From the NCBI GenBank assembly GCA_039000515.1, contig JBCFYV010000935.1, positions 63,591,604 through 63,655,603 on the forward strand: DNA of 64,000 nucleotides. Reading direction: 5' to 3'. The stretch is from Timema cristinae. Its lineage: Eukaryota; Arthropoda; Insecta; Phasmatodea; Timematidae. The translations under genes and the position numbers were made by a program. The notes beneath the pieces are model-generated. The model was given only the letters and a program-made list of their open reading frames with translations, ran no database searches and was not told the DNA's origin. Shown piece after piece: positions 42,901 to 55,560 of this stretch; the first letter of the stretch is position 1, and each line of letters begins with the position of its first letter.

Positions 42901-45900
42901 ATTAGAACCCTAATCGCCCAGTCATCAGCACACTATTATAACGAGAGTGACGCGTTAAGACCGCGCGACCACCGAGAATTTGGTTCGATCCCGGTCGGGT
43001 GCACTGAGGGTGGTTTAAAAAAAAAAAGTTTCCCACTCTCTCTCCACCTAAATGCGGATACACTTCCTCTAAATTCAGCCGTCCTCATCCTTAGCCTTTT
43101 AGCATAATTAGTACAAACCGAATGGGTAGTAATACGTGGTGCTTAAGGAGGGGAAAAAGAACTGAAATTTGGTCACGTGACGCGCTCTAAACCAATCACA
43201 AGAATTCTACACAATGTAAATATAAAACTAAAGTACATAATTTTTAGGTGTTAAACATCAGTTAAATAAATGAATGTAAATTTAATAAAACGCATTCCTA
43301 ACTATAATTTTAAAATAAAATTTGTGAAAATACTGTCTCCCTGCAGACACTTCTCCCAATCAGTTCGAATTTTCGTTAGGCCGAAAAACCTTCGCTCCTA
43401 ATTATTAGTTCGGTGTAGTGATATTTGTAAATGCAATAGTATTTGACTAATTCGAAAAATTGGATATTTCTAACCCACCCTGACTCCTCAAGAAATTTCT
43501 CTTTAAATAAATTGTAAATGTAAATATAAAACTAAAGTACATAATTTTTAGGTGTTAAACATCAGTTATTTTAGAAGTAAATATTTTGATTATTCGCAAA
43601 CCTCGCTTAAAGATCTATATCAAACCATCCGCACAGGCCGAGAATGTAGTTAGTTGGCTCATTGACACGTAGTATATAAGAAGCGGCGAGCTGGTTGCCT
43701 AATATAGGGGATGTTTTTGCTTGGGTTCGTCAATTCCGATTTAAGTCTACAATGTTTTATATTTTATGTTTTTCATGTTTGAATTTTTGCTTTTTGTGTG
43801 TGTGTGTGTGTGTGTTATTTGTGTGTATATAGTAGCATACACTAAATGTTTGTATTTATCTGTGACATTTTTAAGTTTATTGATTTATTTGTGTACTGAC
43901 TGCCTAGATAAGTTACTCATGAGAATGGTTGGTTCGAATTTAAGATATTTCGATTATTTTTTTTAGATATCTTTTTGACTTGAAATTAAAAAAAAAACAA
44001 TGTGCTGTATATCGATATACTGTGCCACCTATAGTAGACATTCTCTTTGATCCGCGTTCTTGGAGCATAATACTTGATTGCGCTTGAAGAGGTATTCGAC
44101 TGTGAACTAGTGAAGTGTTGGCAAGGGGAGAATGTCGCAAAGGGAGAAACGGAGCATGAAAAATATAAGCGTTTTTTATATTTTGTGCACCGCGTCTTTT
44201 ACTATAGTCCGATTTTCATTGAAAGACCCCTTTTTTTAGAAAGTATTCTTTGCGATAAGATATAATAGTTTACTGTTTGTTATTTTATATAATTTTTTAA
44301 AACCCATTATTGTTTCCAGCCTGTGGCGTGTCAGGTTTTTTTAATCAGGCCATACATTTTCTTCTACCGGCTTGCTTGTCGTAGCTTCATTTGTCATACA
44401 ATCGAACTTACGACTAGGACAGGCACAACATGCAGTCCCCTGCCGTTAATTTATCACTGTGGAAGGGTAAACCCTTAATCATTAATCTTACATTTTCGGC
44501 CATGCTGGGAATTGATCCGGGATCCCTAGCTCAGCTACCGACTGAGCTAAGGTGTCGGACTTATTTTCAAGCTCTTGATAGCATCTGTAGATAGCATGAC
44601 TGACGTATGAATAAATGAAAGTAGATCTAGTAACTTTTCTCGGACTGCCGATGAAGGGGAGATTGGGGGTTCGAATCCCTGTACCGAGGTTTCTTTACCT
44701 AAATTGTTTTCCACTTTCCCTCCAAGAAAATTTGGATACACTTCCTCTGAAGTCCAACCTTCCTCATTCCTCCTCCATTAGTGTAACAACCAGCATGGAG
44801 CCTATCCACATATTTACACCGACGATATAAGGAGGTAGAATTTGAGATGAAATGACTCATTTGTGGGGAACCATTGGGGGGGGGGGGACACCCTCAGTCG
44901 GGATTTGAACCTTGACCTTTTAAAAAAAACTGATTAAATGAGCTAGACATTTAGACAGCATGACCACCGGTGCGGGGTAGTCCTTACTATAGTAATCCGA
45001 CTCAAAGGTTAGGAGGTCCGGGGGTTAATTAGCAAGGAGGCTTAAGGAGGACTAGAAACAGGGACCCGCCTTAGGAGACTTTTTGAAAGATGAATATCCC
45101 AATAAGTTACTCATTAGAGTAGTCCTCCTGGAAATATAGTGAAAATTAGATTACTCTAAAATTTATTTGAAGGGTTTATCCCTGGGCAATTTTTTTTCTA
45201 ACCTGAACGCTTCTAGAAAAAAAATATGGAGTGGTTATAAAATATCTATGAATATTTTTAATCTTATAGTCTAGTCTAGAAGTTAATTGGCGTTTAGTTC
45301 ATCCTTCTCCCAAACACAACCAAATAAGTATATCTTACAAGTGCGTGTGCGCTAGAGGTTGTACTGCCTGCCTGATCTATCGGAGACTTTCGATATTTTC
45401 AAGACACAGGAGAAACACATTCTAAAATATATGTATTTAATAGTGGTAAATGTATAATAAAACACATGAAGTAAGTCGGTCTAAAATTCTCTAATACTGA
45501 GCCTGTCGACGGCCTATTTGACTGTAGGTCAAAATAACCAACTTTAAAAAAGGTCAAAATCGTCCGCACCTATCCCCCCACACATATTCTTTTAAGCTGA
45601 ATATACATGCATTCCAACAAACAAAATACCACACATTTCTTGAATATCAAACGGGAATTAGACACATCTAAATCAGGGCTATTAAATTAGTTATTCAAGT
45701 GGACCACTCCAAAAAATCATAACATTTAGTGGGCCAGACATTTAATATAATCTGTCAGTAATTTGGAACGTTATTAGATATATTTTTGTAGTTTAAAAGG
45801 AGTGGGGTGAGGGGGGGGGAAGAAATAGTTAAACGTAATTTTATATTATAAATTATATTGATATATTTCAGTGAAATAAAAAAAATTCAAAGTTAGAATA

Positions 45901-48900
45901 GGACTAAGCCTAATAAATATGAAAAAGTATATGTCAAAATCATTTAAACATAAATAACCATATTATAATATAAACCATTAGAGGGGAAACAATAATATAA
46001 TTATAAGCGAAGCACTCCGTTATTATTATTATTATTTTATATTATTATTATTATTATTATAATAACGCCCGAACAAATAAGCCAGGCGAATAACAACTGG
46101 CGAGACATCGGCTGCTGTTGGGAGGAGGGGAGAAGAGGTGTGAGTGACTCTCAGCCACCATGATCATTTTTCAAGGTCAAAAGCCAGAATATGTTATATA
46201 ACTCTGACGTTATGTGGTCGCGCTTGGAGGGAAAGATACCGGGTGTATATTCTAGAGTGGAGGACGCGCTCCCTTGTGAACACACGGTGTTGGTGGCGCC
46301 AAGGACCGAGTAACACTGGGCTCGCAGCTTCCTCCACCACTGATCTCTCTGGCCCTCCAAGGTCAGGCGCCTCTACATACCGTCTGAACTATACGACACA
46401 CTCCAACGATACAATAGTCGGACTTCCGGCCCTTGGGCCGCCAATTGAATATCCCTGATCTAGAGGGTGGAAAATGTATTACGGGGAGAGGGAGGGAAAG
46501 CAAATTATTTCCAGGGGTGGTCATTGCACCCATTTACTCCCCCACACCCTTGTAGCTCTGTCCCCACTGGTAGAAGTGGTTAATTGTGTTTAGTGTTAGC
46601 TAATCATCTCAAAATGGTTCATAAGTGAATCACAAACGCCGTGCCTTCATCACGAATGCTTTGCGGGACTGCATAAACGATTCCTGAATTCGCTTTGTGG
46701 GAAATACACAGTTGAACAGGGGGAAGTGTAATAGTTGATCCGCCATTCATATCAATACATACGGCTTGTGCCCAGTAAGGTATCAACATTACCTTGCATG
46801 GTTACACTGTGGTCGAGTTGAGACTGTTACCGTTCACGGATTGCATCATGTATATGACGTGTATTACAGGTTGAGGGCTCAACACATCCCCTTAATGGCC
46901 ACACAATATATTGTCACCCGCCTCGGTGGCTAACGCGCTGGTTTGTGTTGAGCCAGACCGCCGAGACGGCTAGATAGAGGTTCGAATCTCGGTCGGGTGA
47001 ACTGGGGGTGGGTTTTCCTAAGTGGTTTCCCCCTCTCCCTCCACATAAATGCTGGTTCACTTCCTCTAAATTCAACCTTCCCAATTCATAACCCATTAGA
47101 GTAATTAGTGCTTAAGCGTATAATCCGGACGGGTAGTAAGACGCTGTGAGAGAGAAAAGAATGCTGCTCTTGTTATTTGTTAGGCTGCACGGACAGTTTT
47201 TAGATTATGCCACCGGCAAATCAATAAGCGGTTGTATCCAGGGCTGCCATCTGTCAGGAGTTGTTTATACCCCCTCTCCTTGCATGTTTCCCAGCTCTCT
47301 CTCTCTCTCTCTCTCCCTCTCTCAGCACGACAAGATATCACCTAGTCCCGAGCCCTAGCTCATGTGAGAATCAATGCGCTATTAATACTACGGGTGACGT
47401 CACTTTATCCAGGTAGGTTATGTTGCCAGCGCTCCACCTGTCCTGACATTTAGGAGGTTGGGAATGAGAAACTACGTGGCACAGTACGGACTGTTGCATC
47501 CGGTCGACTTCCCCCCAGTGTGATATTTACTTAGGTAAGAAAATATAAACACATTTTTTTTGTAGATAAAATTGATCCAGTTTTTCTTCATTATTATTGT
47601 TGTAATTTAAGTATGCTTTATAATTTTTAAAATTTATTTGAGACATTTAACGTACACTTTCTGAACCGACTGATTATATTAACATACAAGAATTTCAATG
47701 ATCGAGATCGAAAGAGCCTACCAATTATGCCGGGAAAGGTATTTTTCATATACCTTCCAGGTTTATTTTACATGCCACAGTCGACATAGGACCGACGGCT
47801 CTAGTTCCCCTCCCCCCCTCCCAAGGAAGTTAATCTACGGATTTTTATCGCTAAAGAAAAATCCGTCGACCCCGGCTGGGTTTGAGAATCCAACAGGTCA
47901 ATGTGAAAGAGACGTCTTGGTTTGGCATGTTGAGAGGATGAGTGTGGGTAGAGTGACGAAGAAAATATATGAAGGTAGAGTGGATCAAAAGGGGTAGGTC
48001 ATATAAGACGGGGCTAAATGTTGTATTTATTATTATTATATTATTTAGCACCGCGTCTTACTACCCGTTGGGTTATACGCACTTACGCTAATGTGTAATG
48101 GTAGGGTGATTGTGAGATGAAATGAAGGACCTACAGTTTAACGTGGAATCCGAACCACGGTGGAGGCCTGGCATTCCCGTTTCAGAATAAAAGAGCATCT
48201 ATGACTGTGTAAGGATGTTGTTGAAGTGAAGGAAGTATACAAGGATAGGGAAGTGTGTAGAAAGTCAGTGAGGATGGATTAAGACGGAGTTTTATTTTTT
48301 GAGCTGTATGCACAGTTTCTTGCCTAACCCGTAAGGGAACGGCGTGATTTGGTAGTATTAGGTATGCGTTACTTTGTTTATTAATTCTTTGGGTAGAAAA
48401 AAGTGAAAAAAAAAAGAATACGAGCATGTATGCCCTTGATATTTCCTCTTCAAAAGTATATCAAATTTATTTTTAGCTGTCAGCTTTTTCAACCAAACTT
48501 GAGGGCGTACCGGTTATGAGTGAATGAAAGGGGTGGCGTGGAGCTAGGGGATGGAAGAAGATAAAATGCTTCACGTTTGACTGAAGCATACAAAAGTTAG
48601 ATGACGTTACGAACGATCAAATTGTCAATTTCCATCCAGCTCGCCATTAGACGTTATTGGAGATTGTTACCGTCTTCAAAAAGTTCCCCTCCCCCGTCAG
48701 GACCCAGAACATTGTATGGTTTGAGGGGTTGGGGAGTCACAACGGCTTTACTTCGTCTCGATGGCAAGAAGTGAAATAACCTTCTTTTTTCTTAAATTTC
48801 TGAAAAATAAATAATAATAGCCGACATCCACAAAATATGTCTTATATCATTTGGAACAGAATATTAACAAATCTGTTATAAAAAACTACCCTGAAAACAT

Positions 48901-49599
48901 TGTACCCTATGATGGGTTTAAGCCTACTAATTATAAAGTTTAGGTCAGGTACTAACAAAACCTTTTTCGGTGGCCGCATGGTCTAAGGCGTTATTCTCTC
49001 ATTGCTCGTCCCCGACTGTAGCATGAACCTACCCATAGTTTGGTGTACCTGAATGTTTACATTTTAGCTCCACGTCTTACTACCTGTTCAGGTTATAAGT
49101 TCTAACACATATGTACTAATTACGATAATGTGTTAGGAATAAGGAAGTGTACCCGTATTTGCGTGGGAGAGAGAGAGAGGGGGGGAACCACCCTCTATAC
49201 ACTCGACCAGGATTCGAACTCAATCTCCTCCTCTTGGACAGTGCAGTCTCTTGCAAGAGTGACGCCTTAGATCATGCGGCCATCGAAATGGGTAGTAAGC
49301 CTTAGTGTTTTGTAACAAAAATAGTGGTCCTTATTAAAGTCCTAAGAAGAGTGGTTGAGAAGAGAACCTGTTGTATGTGGTTCCTCGGTACAAAGGGTCG
49401 GACACATCCTTAGGAGGAACTGTCTTCTCCACGACGTCATAGAAGGAAAGGTTGAGGGAAAGAGAGCTTATGAAGGAGGAGGATTCAAATATTGGATGAC
49501 TTGAAGGAAAGAGGAAATTCTGGGAGCTGTAGGAGGAGGCAGAGAACAGGGTGCATCGGTGGTCTAAGTTCACAGATAAATGGTCGTAAGACAGAACAC

Positions 49600-49635
<36 letters not shown>

Positions 49636-52600
49636 GAATTATATAAAAAAACTCCCAATTTGTTATGCGGCCCAAAGTAGCCCTACAGTGTGCAGTGATG
49701 GTTCGCCCCTCCCTACCACACTGCTCCATAAGGGACCAACCCCCTCAACTATCTAAACTACCATCCAATGTTCTGGTTCCCCGACGTACCGGGTGCTCCT
49801 GATGGCGGCGGACATCGACTTTGTGATCAGCAGCGCCTCAAGGAAGTCTTGTCGATAATGAGTCGAAAAGTCGGACCGAGAGCTGTGCTCGTCGCTCGTC
49901 AACTGTCTTGAGGGAAACTCGTATCGATCTAACGTCCGTCCTGACGCAGGTGCTAACTATACCTTTACTCTCACGTATCCATACGCCAAACAATACGATC
50001 CTGAAGACAATCTCTATGCTGAGCTGCTGTCACTTTGATAACACACAATTTGTTATTAAATATCATGTTTCTTTTTATTATGCAAGTGGCATCTGCGCTT
50101 TACAAACCAGGGCTTTTTAAATGCTGCGTTCTCTTCCTAAATTAAGATGGCGAACCAGCCGAAACAATGGCTGTTGATGACATGCAAACCGTCTTTAGTT
50201 GTGTTCGTGCGCATATCTTTACAAAATAATGTTTTATTTTGAAACTATAATTTTTTTTCTGGCTCTATTTTAAGTTATAAGCCTACAAATATTTATTTTG
50301 GTGGCTAGTTATACAAATATACAAGTGGGAATATTATACTTTTTAATGTATTATTCCGTTCATTATACCATCTCTTGTTGCCACAACCGCAAAACGAAAA
50401 ACAATAGTTTTATATTTTGTTCTACGAAAACTCCAGTTATACAGTAATAGTTAGGGAAGTGACCTGGTGGTCTAGGGGTAAGGTGTCAGACTTCTATGCT
50501 GGCGGCCGGGGTTCAATCCTCGTCTCGGCAAAGATTTATCTGATTACCAAACCCTTCCTTCACCTCTGACAAGACATCTTGTGAATGTGAGGAATGCCAG
50601 GTCTCCACCGTGGTTCGGATTCCACGTTAAACTGTAGGTCCTCCATTTCATCTCACAATCACCCTACCATTACACATTAGCGTAAGTGCGTATAACCCGA
50701 ACGGGTAGTAAGACGCGGTGCTAATAATAATAATAATAGTTAGGGAAGTATTATTATAAGTATTTATTAACACTTTCTACTAACAATATAGTATAAGTAA
50801 GCAAATAATTATTTCTACCTTTGTTAACATGTGGTTTCCCTCTATCCCTCGACGAAAATGCTTGTACATTTCTACTAAATTCTACCTTCCTCATATCTAA
50901 CCACTCAAACTGCTTATCATTCATCTCTTTCCAGCCTATGGCCAAGTCAGTTGAGTAAAACGCCTCCATCTTCCTCTATCCTTCCACCTGTAATTGTCTC
51001 CATTCTTCTCCTCTCACTTGCACACTTTCTTTTATCTGCTCCTCCCATCTCTTTCTTGCTCTCCATTGTGTTATTTTTCATCCTTAACCATTTAGCGTAA
51101 TTAAAGGCGTGTAACCCTCTTATATGGTTCAAAGGCGTAACCCTCTTATATGGTTCAAAGGCGTGTAACCCTCTTATATGGCAATAAACTGGGACTGTCG
51201 ATGAAGGAGAGTCCGAGGTTCGAATCACGGTCGGGTGTACTAGGTGGGTGCGGTTTGGTCGTGAATCAAATAAAGGATTGTACAAATTATCTTCTAGATT
51301 AACTAGAATTGGAGGGGGAATTGGGGTCCAACTTTTGCCCCAGAAAGTGGTTATTATTCATGCATGTTTGTATTTTCCCAAACCACCTTCTTGGTTTTTT
51401 AAAATTCATAACACCTACTACCCCAATTATGTTTTCAAAAAAAACTTTAAATTGCTTCAACAAGGATCGCCTGTTGGGGGACTCCTCTAACCATCGCAGG
51501 TAGGACCTCGTCCTTCCCATGGCTTTCCTCTTCTCCCTCCTTCCTTTCTTCTCTTCCCATTTTATCCTATTTGCTTCATTACTTCCTCTTTCCCACTCTT
51601 TTACCATTCTCTCTTTCCTCCTTTTTTACCCTTTCCCTCCCTTTCTTTCACATTTTTCTTCTTTCACACCTTTTCACATAATTTATTTTTCCTTCCCTTT
51701 CATCCATTCCCTCTTTTCCTATCCTTTCACCCATTCCCTCCCTTCCCCTTTTCCCAACCCATTCTGTCCTCTTTTCCCCGTTTTTCTGCCCTTTAAACTC
51801 CTGTTTCTCACCCTTTCGCCCTTTCTGCTACCCATCCTCCAATAAACACCCTGAAAAAGAAGGTCCTGCAGTCCACCCTGGCCCTGAGAACTTGAGTTCA
51901 AGGTTCCGCCTTTGGGAACTCCACGCGTGGCGCAAGGTCACGGGTTTGATTCATGTGACTGCTATTGGTGTTGACCCCCTTCGTAATCGATCCGTGGGGT
52001 TCGTCAGTCCCGGGACGAACAACCAACCTCCTGTCGAGAGCCACGTCCCGACTGTCCTCTAGAAACGGGGCGGATCGGTTTGTTTGGAAACATAGCACGA
52101 GCAAATAGTTCTTGATATTGCCTATTATTTATCTGTATTAATTATTTTAGCGCCATGTCTTACCACCCGTTTGAGTTTTACTCATGTGTAATTACGCTAG
52201 TGTGTCAATGATTAGAAATATTTAATTTTGAGGAATTGAACCCGCATTTGCGTGGAGAGAGAGTAAGAGGCCATTTAGGGGGGTAAAATACTCTCACTCT
52301 ACCCGACAGAGATTTGAACCTTGATCTCCCCTCCGGCATTCTAGTCTTTTTGAGAGGTTTTTTTTTCTCCTAAATAGTTTACACACTACCTCCACGCAAG
52401 TGCGGGTACACTTCCTCTAACCTTAACTATCCTTAACACATTAGAGTAATTAATTAGTACATAGGTGTATAGTTACAACAGGTGTTGAGACGCGGTGATG
52501 AAAAAAATGGATCAAAATGTTATCAAAATGTAACAAAGTGTTTTTTCCCCCTGGTCTTAACAGATATGGGGGCGGGGGGGGGGGGGTCCTGTGCTAACTT

Positions 52601-55522
52601 TGTTTGCGGGGTCCCCAGTTAACTGTCTCGGCCCTCTAAAAATATTAGCGAAAAACTTAATTTTTGTTCAATGTTATTACAGTAGTTGGCACCAATACTC
52701 TAATTTTCAGCCATATAACATATCTGAAAATGCTCTAAAATTTAAATATATTTAATAAATTATAGCTAGAAGCCGTGTTTTTATACATATAAGGGTTGAT
52801 TTCTCCCCGACCCTTCATTCAATTTTCTCTCCCTGCAAACTTGTTCTGAGAACTTGTTCAAAGAACACCTGTGCAAAGTTTGAATAAAATCGGTCGATGT
52901 GTTCAAAAGTTATCGTGAGACATATCCACCACAAACAGAAAGACAAATGCAGATCAGTGGAGTTAAAACTGAGAACTCGTTTCACTCTTTCAATAAGTCA
53001 AACCACACGATTATGTTTTTATTTGTTTATGATAACATCTAACAAAGTTAACATCTGCAGATGACAGGACTTTATGTATTTCTTCTTGTGTAAATTAAGA
53101 TTGTTTTAGTAGCTTTAGTAACTAACTTCCTACCACCAAAATCAATACAATACAAGGTCCTTCCTTCCTTTTGAAATGTAAATTGGACCATAGCTTTTCC
53201 TTCCGCACAAAAATAGAAGTGACACCCGTCATCTGTCAATGCTGCTATAGTTGTGTTGACAGTTGTTACGAGACTTCTCAGCATAGTTTGGACGCGCACG
53301 CGCCGCGTGACGTCACCTCTCCGCTCCCCGCCGACCAAAGGAACTGATTGGCTAGGAGACACTTGGCATTTCATTTGTTCCATGAATATTTGAACAGTGT
53401 TGCGTTACTTTGTGGAGGACTTGCTTGTATAAATAAAATATGGCGTGGAAGACCGACAAAAAACTGCTTTACGCCGTAGAAAGCAACACTTCAAATGAAA
53501 AAAAAAAAAGTCGACACATTCATTTTTCCTCTCTTTAGTTTGTTGTACTTTTCCCCCCATAAGAAACATTGTGTTGTAAGATGGCAAGTGTTGATTAAGA
53601 GCGTGCATCACATGCCAATCAACTCGGTGATAAAGTTGAGTAAAAATCGTAAATTTACAAGGACACTATCTCTGAATAAACATTGATGGAGATACAAGTC
53701 GAGTACAAGCAAGGGCGTTGCATGAAATATATTTGAGGGGGGGGGGTGAACTAGTGTTTTTTACAACTCTAAACATTTTGAAATTAGAAAAAATGTCCAA
53801 GTGTCAAAGGAGAGTACATGGGCAATGTTGAGAACGGGGGTGTTACAGGAGGCTCTCAGAATTTTTAAAAATGGGGTGATAATCAAGCCTTGAACCGAGA
53901 TTTTAGGCAACTGTATTTTAGTTTATTTCTTTATTTGTTCATACTGGATTTTTAAAGCTACAAGGTTTTTTTCAGTACATAGGAAATAACTTGAACTATT
54001 ATTTATTTCAGTTTACCTGCATCTGAGCTAAATATCCAATTGAGCTTAAATGTATTTATTTATATTTGCAGATATCGTTCAAATAGTGTATTTCAGATAA
54101 AAAAATGTAACTGTCTTTATCACAGTGGTTTCCAACATTTTGTAGTTTATTACCATAACTTTTGTCTCTGCAACCATCGCGAACCTATGATAACTTAAAA
54201 GCGTTCAAATCCTAAGTTTTTTCCACTGTGTATTACTACCAGCCCGGACTATCTACAGTTAACTACACCAGTGGGTTAGGTAAAATGTAGAGGAAATATA
54301 CCCTTATTTATTTATTTGGAGGGATATGAGGATATACTACCCCTGGCCAGAATCAAAATCCTTTCTTCACCTCCAACAAACCGTATCAAAAGAGCGCGAC
54401 ATTAAGCCCGCATGTCCACTAATACTTATTGTAATTATTATAAATTGTTTATAATAATGATTATCTCTGACTAATATGTAGTAAAAGAGAATTAACAATC
54501 CCGGGGTTGGGAGATGATTTTATATTATGCTATCAGCATTACAAGGCTGCCACAGTAAACAAGTCAGCAAGAAGCTATCAGAATGGAATAGCCAAAAGGA
54601 ACCTAAGTAGTAACTAAGTAATTTTTAGTACTTGGACAACTTACATTTCTATTATAATTTCGCATCTTCCTATAATCAATAAGATCTTGGAGAAAGTAAA
54701 TATAAAGCTAACAAACCTATATTGTGCTCCCACAAAAAACACGCTGCGACTCCCAGGTTGGAAACAGCTTCTTTATTATAACACACTTGGAAACATATTT
54801 AACTAGTAAGCTCCCTGTTTGTAAAACTTGCTCGCCACTTTATCAAAAAATTAACAATTTGGCCATGTTTATTTAAAAACATTTTCAAATATAAAATAAA
54901 GCAATAAAAAATGGAATGTATCGATATTTCTACAATATTTTGATACCTCTCTACCAATGTACTGCTTCATCGCCTCATGGAAGTTGCCCTAAAATGTTAA
55001 TACTGGTATGTCAATAAACTATTCAAAACATATTGTAAATTAGCGCGTGAGGGTGAAGGGGCTTCCCCTGACATTTTATCAAATAGCTTATACCAACACT
55101 TTAAACAACATGGTTATACGAAATTTCATGCAAATTTAACAATAAGTAACAAATTTAAAAATGTATCCCAAATTTGAAAATGTTAAAGGTGAAAAGAACA
55201 CTTATTTTTTGTTTAATGTAGTCTACTTAATCAAATAAAAAATTATAAGAGTTTTAACACTGTAACACAGCCCTGTCACTCCTTTTATTCCAAATACCGC
55301 CCGTCACTTTAGACCGGATAATAGCGATCCTAGTGAACATCGTGGCCAGCTCTGCCCTTGTCTATAGTTTTATCGGACCAGAGTGTACGTCTGTGTGAGT
55401 GGGTGACAATACCGACTTGTGTGGGTATGTAAAGGGGGGGGGAGGGTGAGTGGAGACGCGGTTTGTCTCGCAGCGGAAATTCAGGACGTGCTTCGTTTTC
55501 TTTCGAGTGTCACTAACGTCCG

Positions 55523-55560
<38 letters not shown>

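Noticed and set aside
46144..46458. 104-codon plus-strand open frame in a GC-richer patch
   Set aside because: It lies inside the hAT-like element; the residues show no transposase motif and the opposite strand is equally open.
51519..51845. 108-codon hydrophobic open frame resembling a membrane protein
   Set aside because: It is a composition artefact of the pyrimidine tract (Phe, Leu, Ser, Pro codons).
53072..53383. 103-codon minus-strand open frame starting [10 protein letters not shown]
   Set aside because: It overlaps the promoter-like cluster but matches no family I know and lacks codon or splice support. Kept only as a note on the CRE cluster.
54124..54775. hAT transposon with CAGTGGTTTCCAAC and GGTTGGAAACAGC ends
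   Set aside because: The right end is imperfect, no 8-bp duplication was found, and the interval contains unrelated SINE sequence. The evidence is too weak to call.
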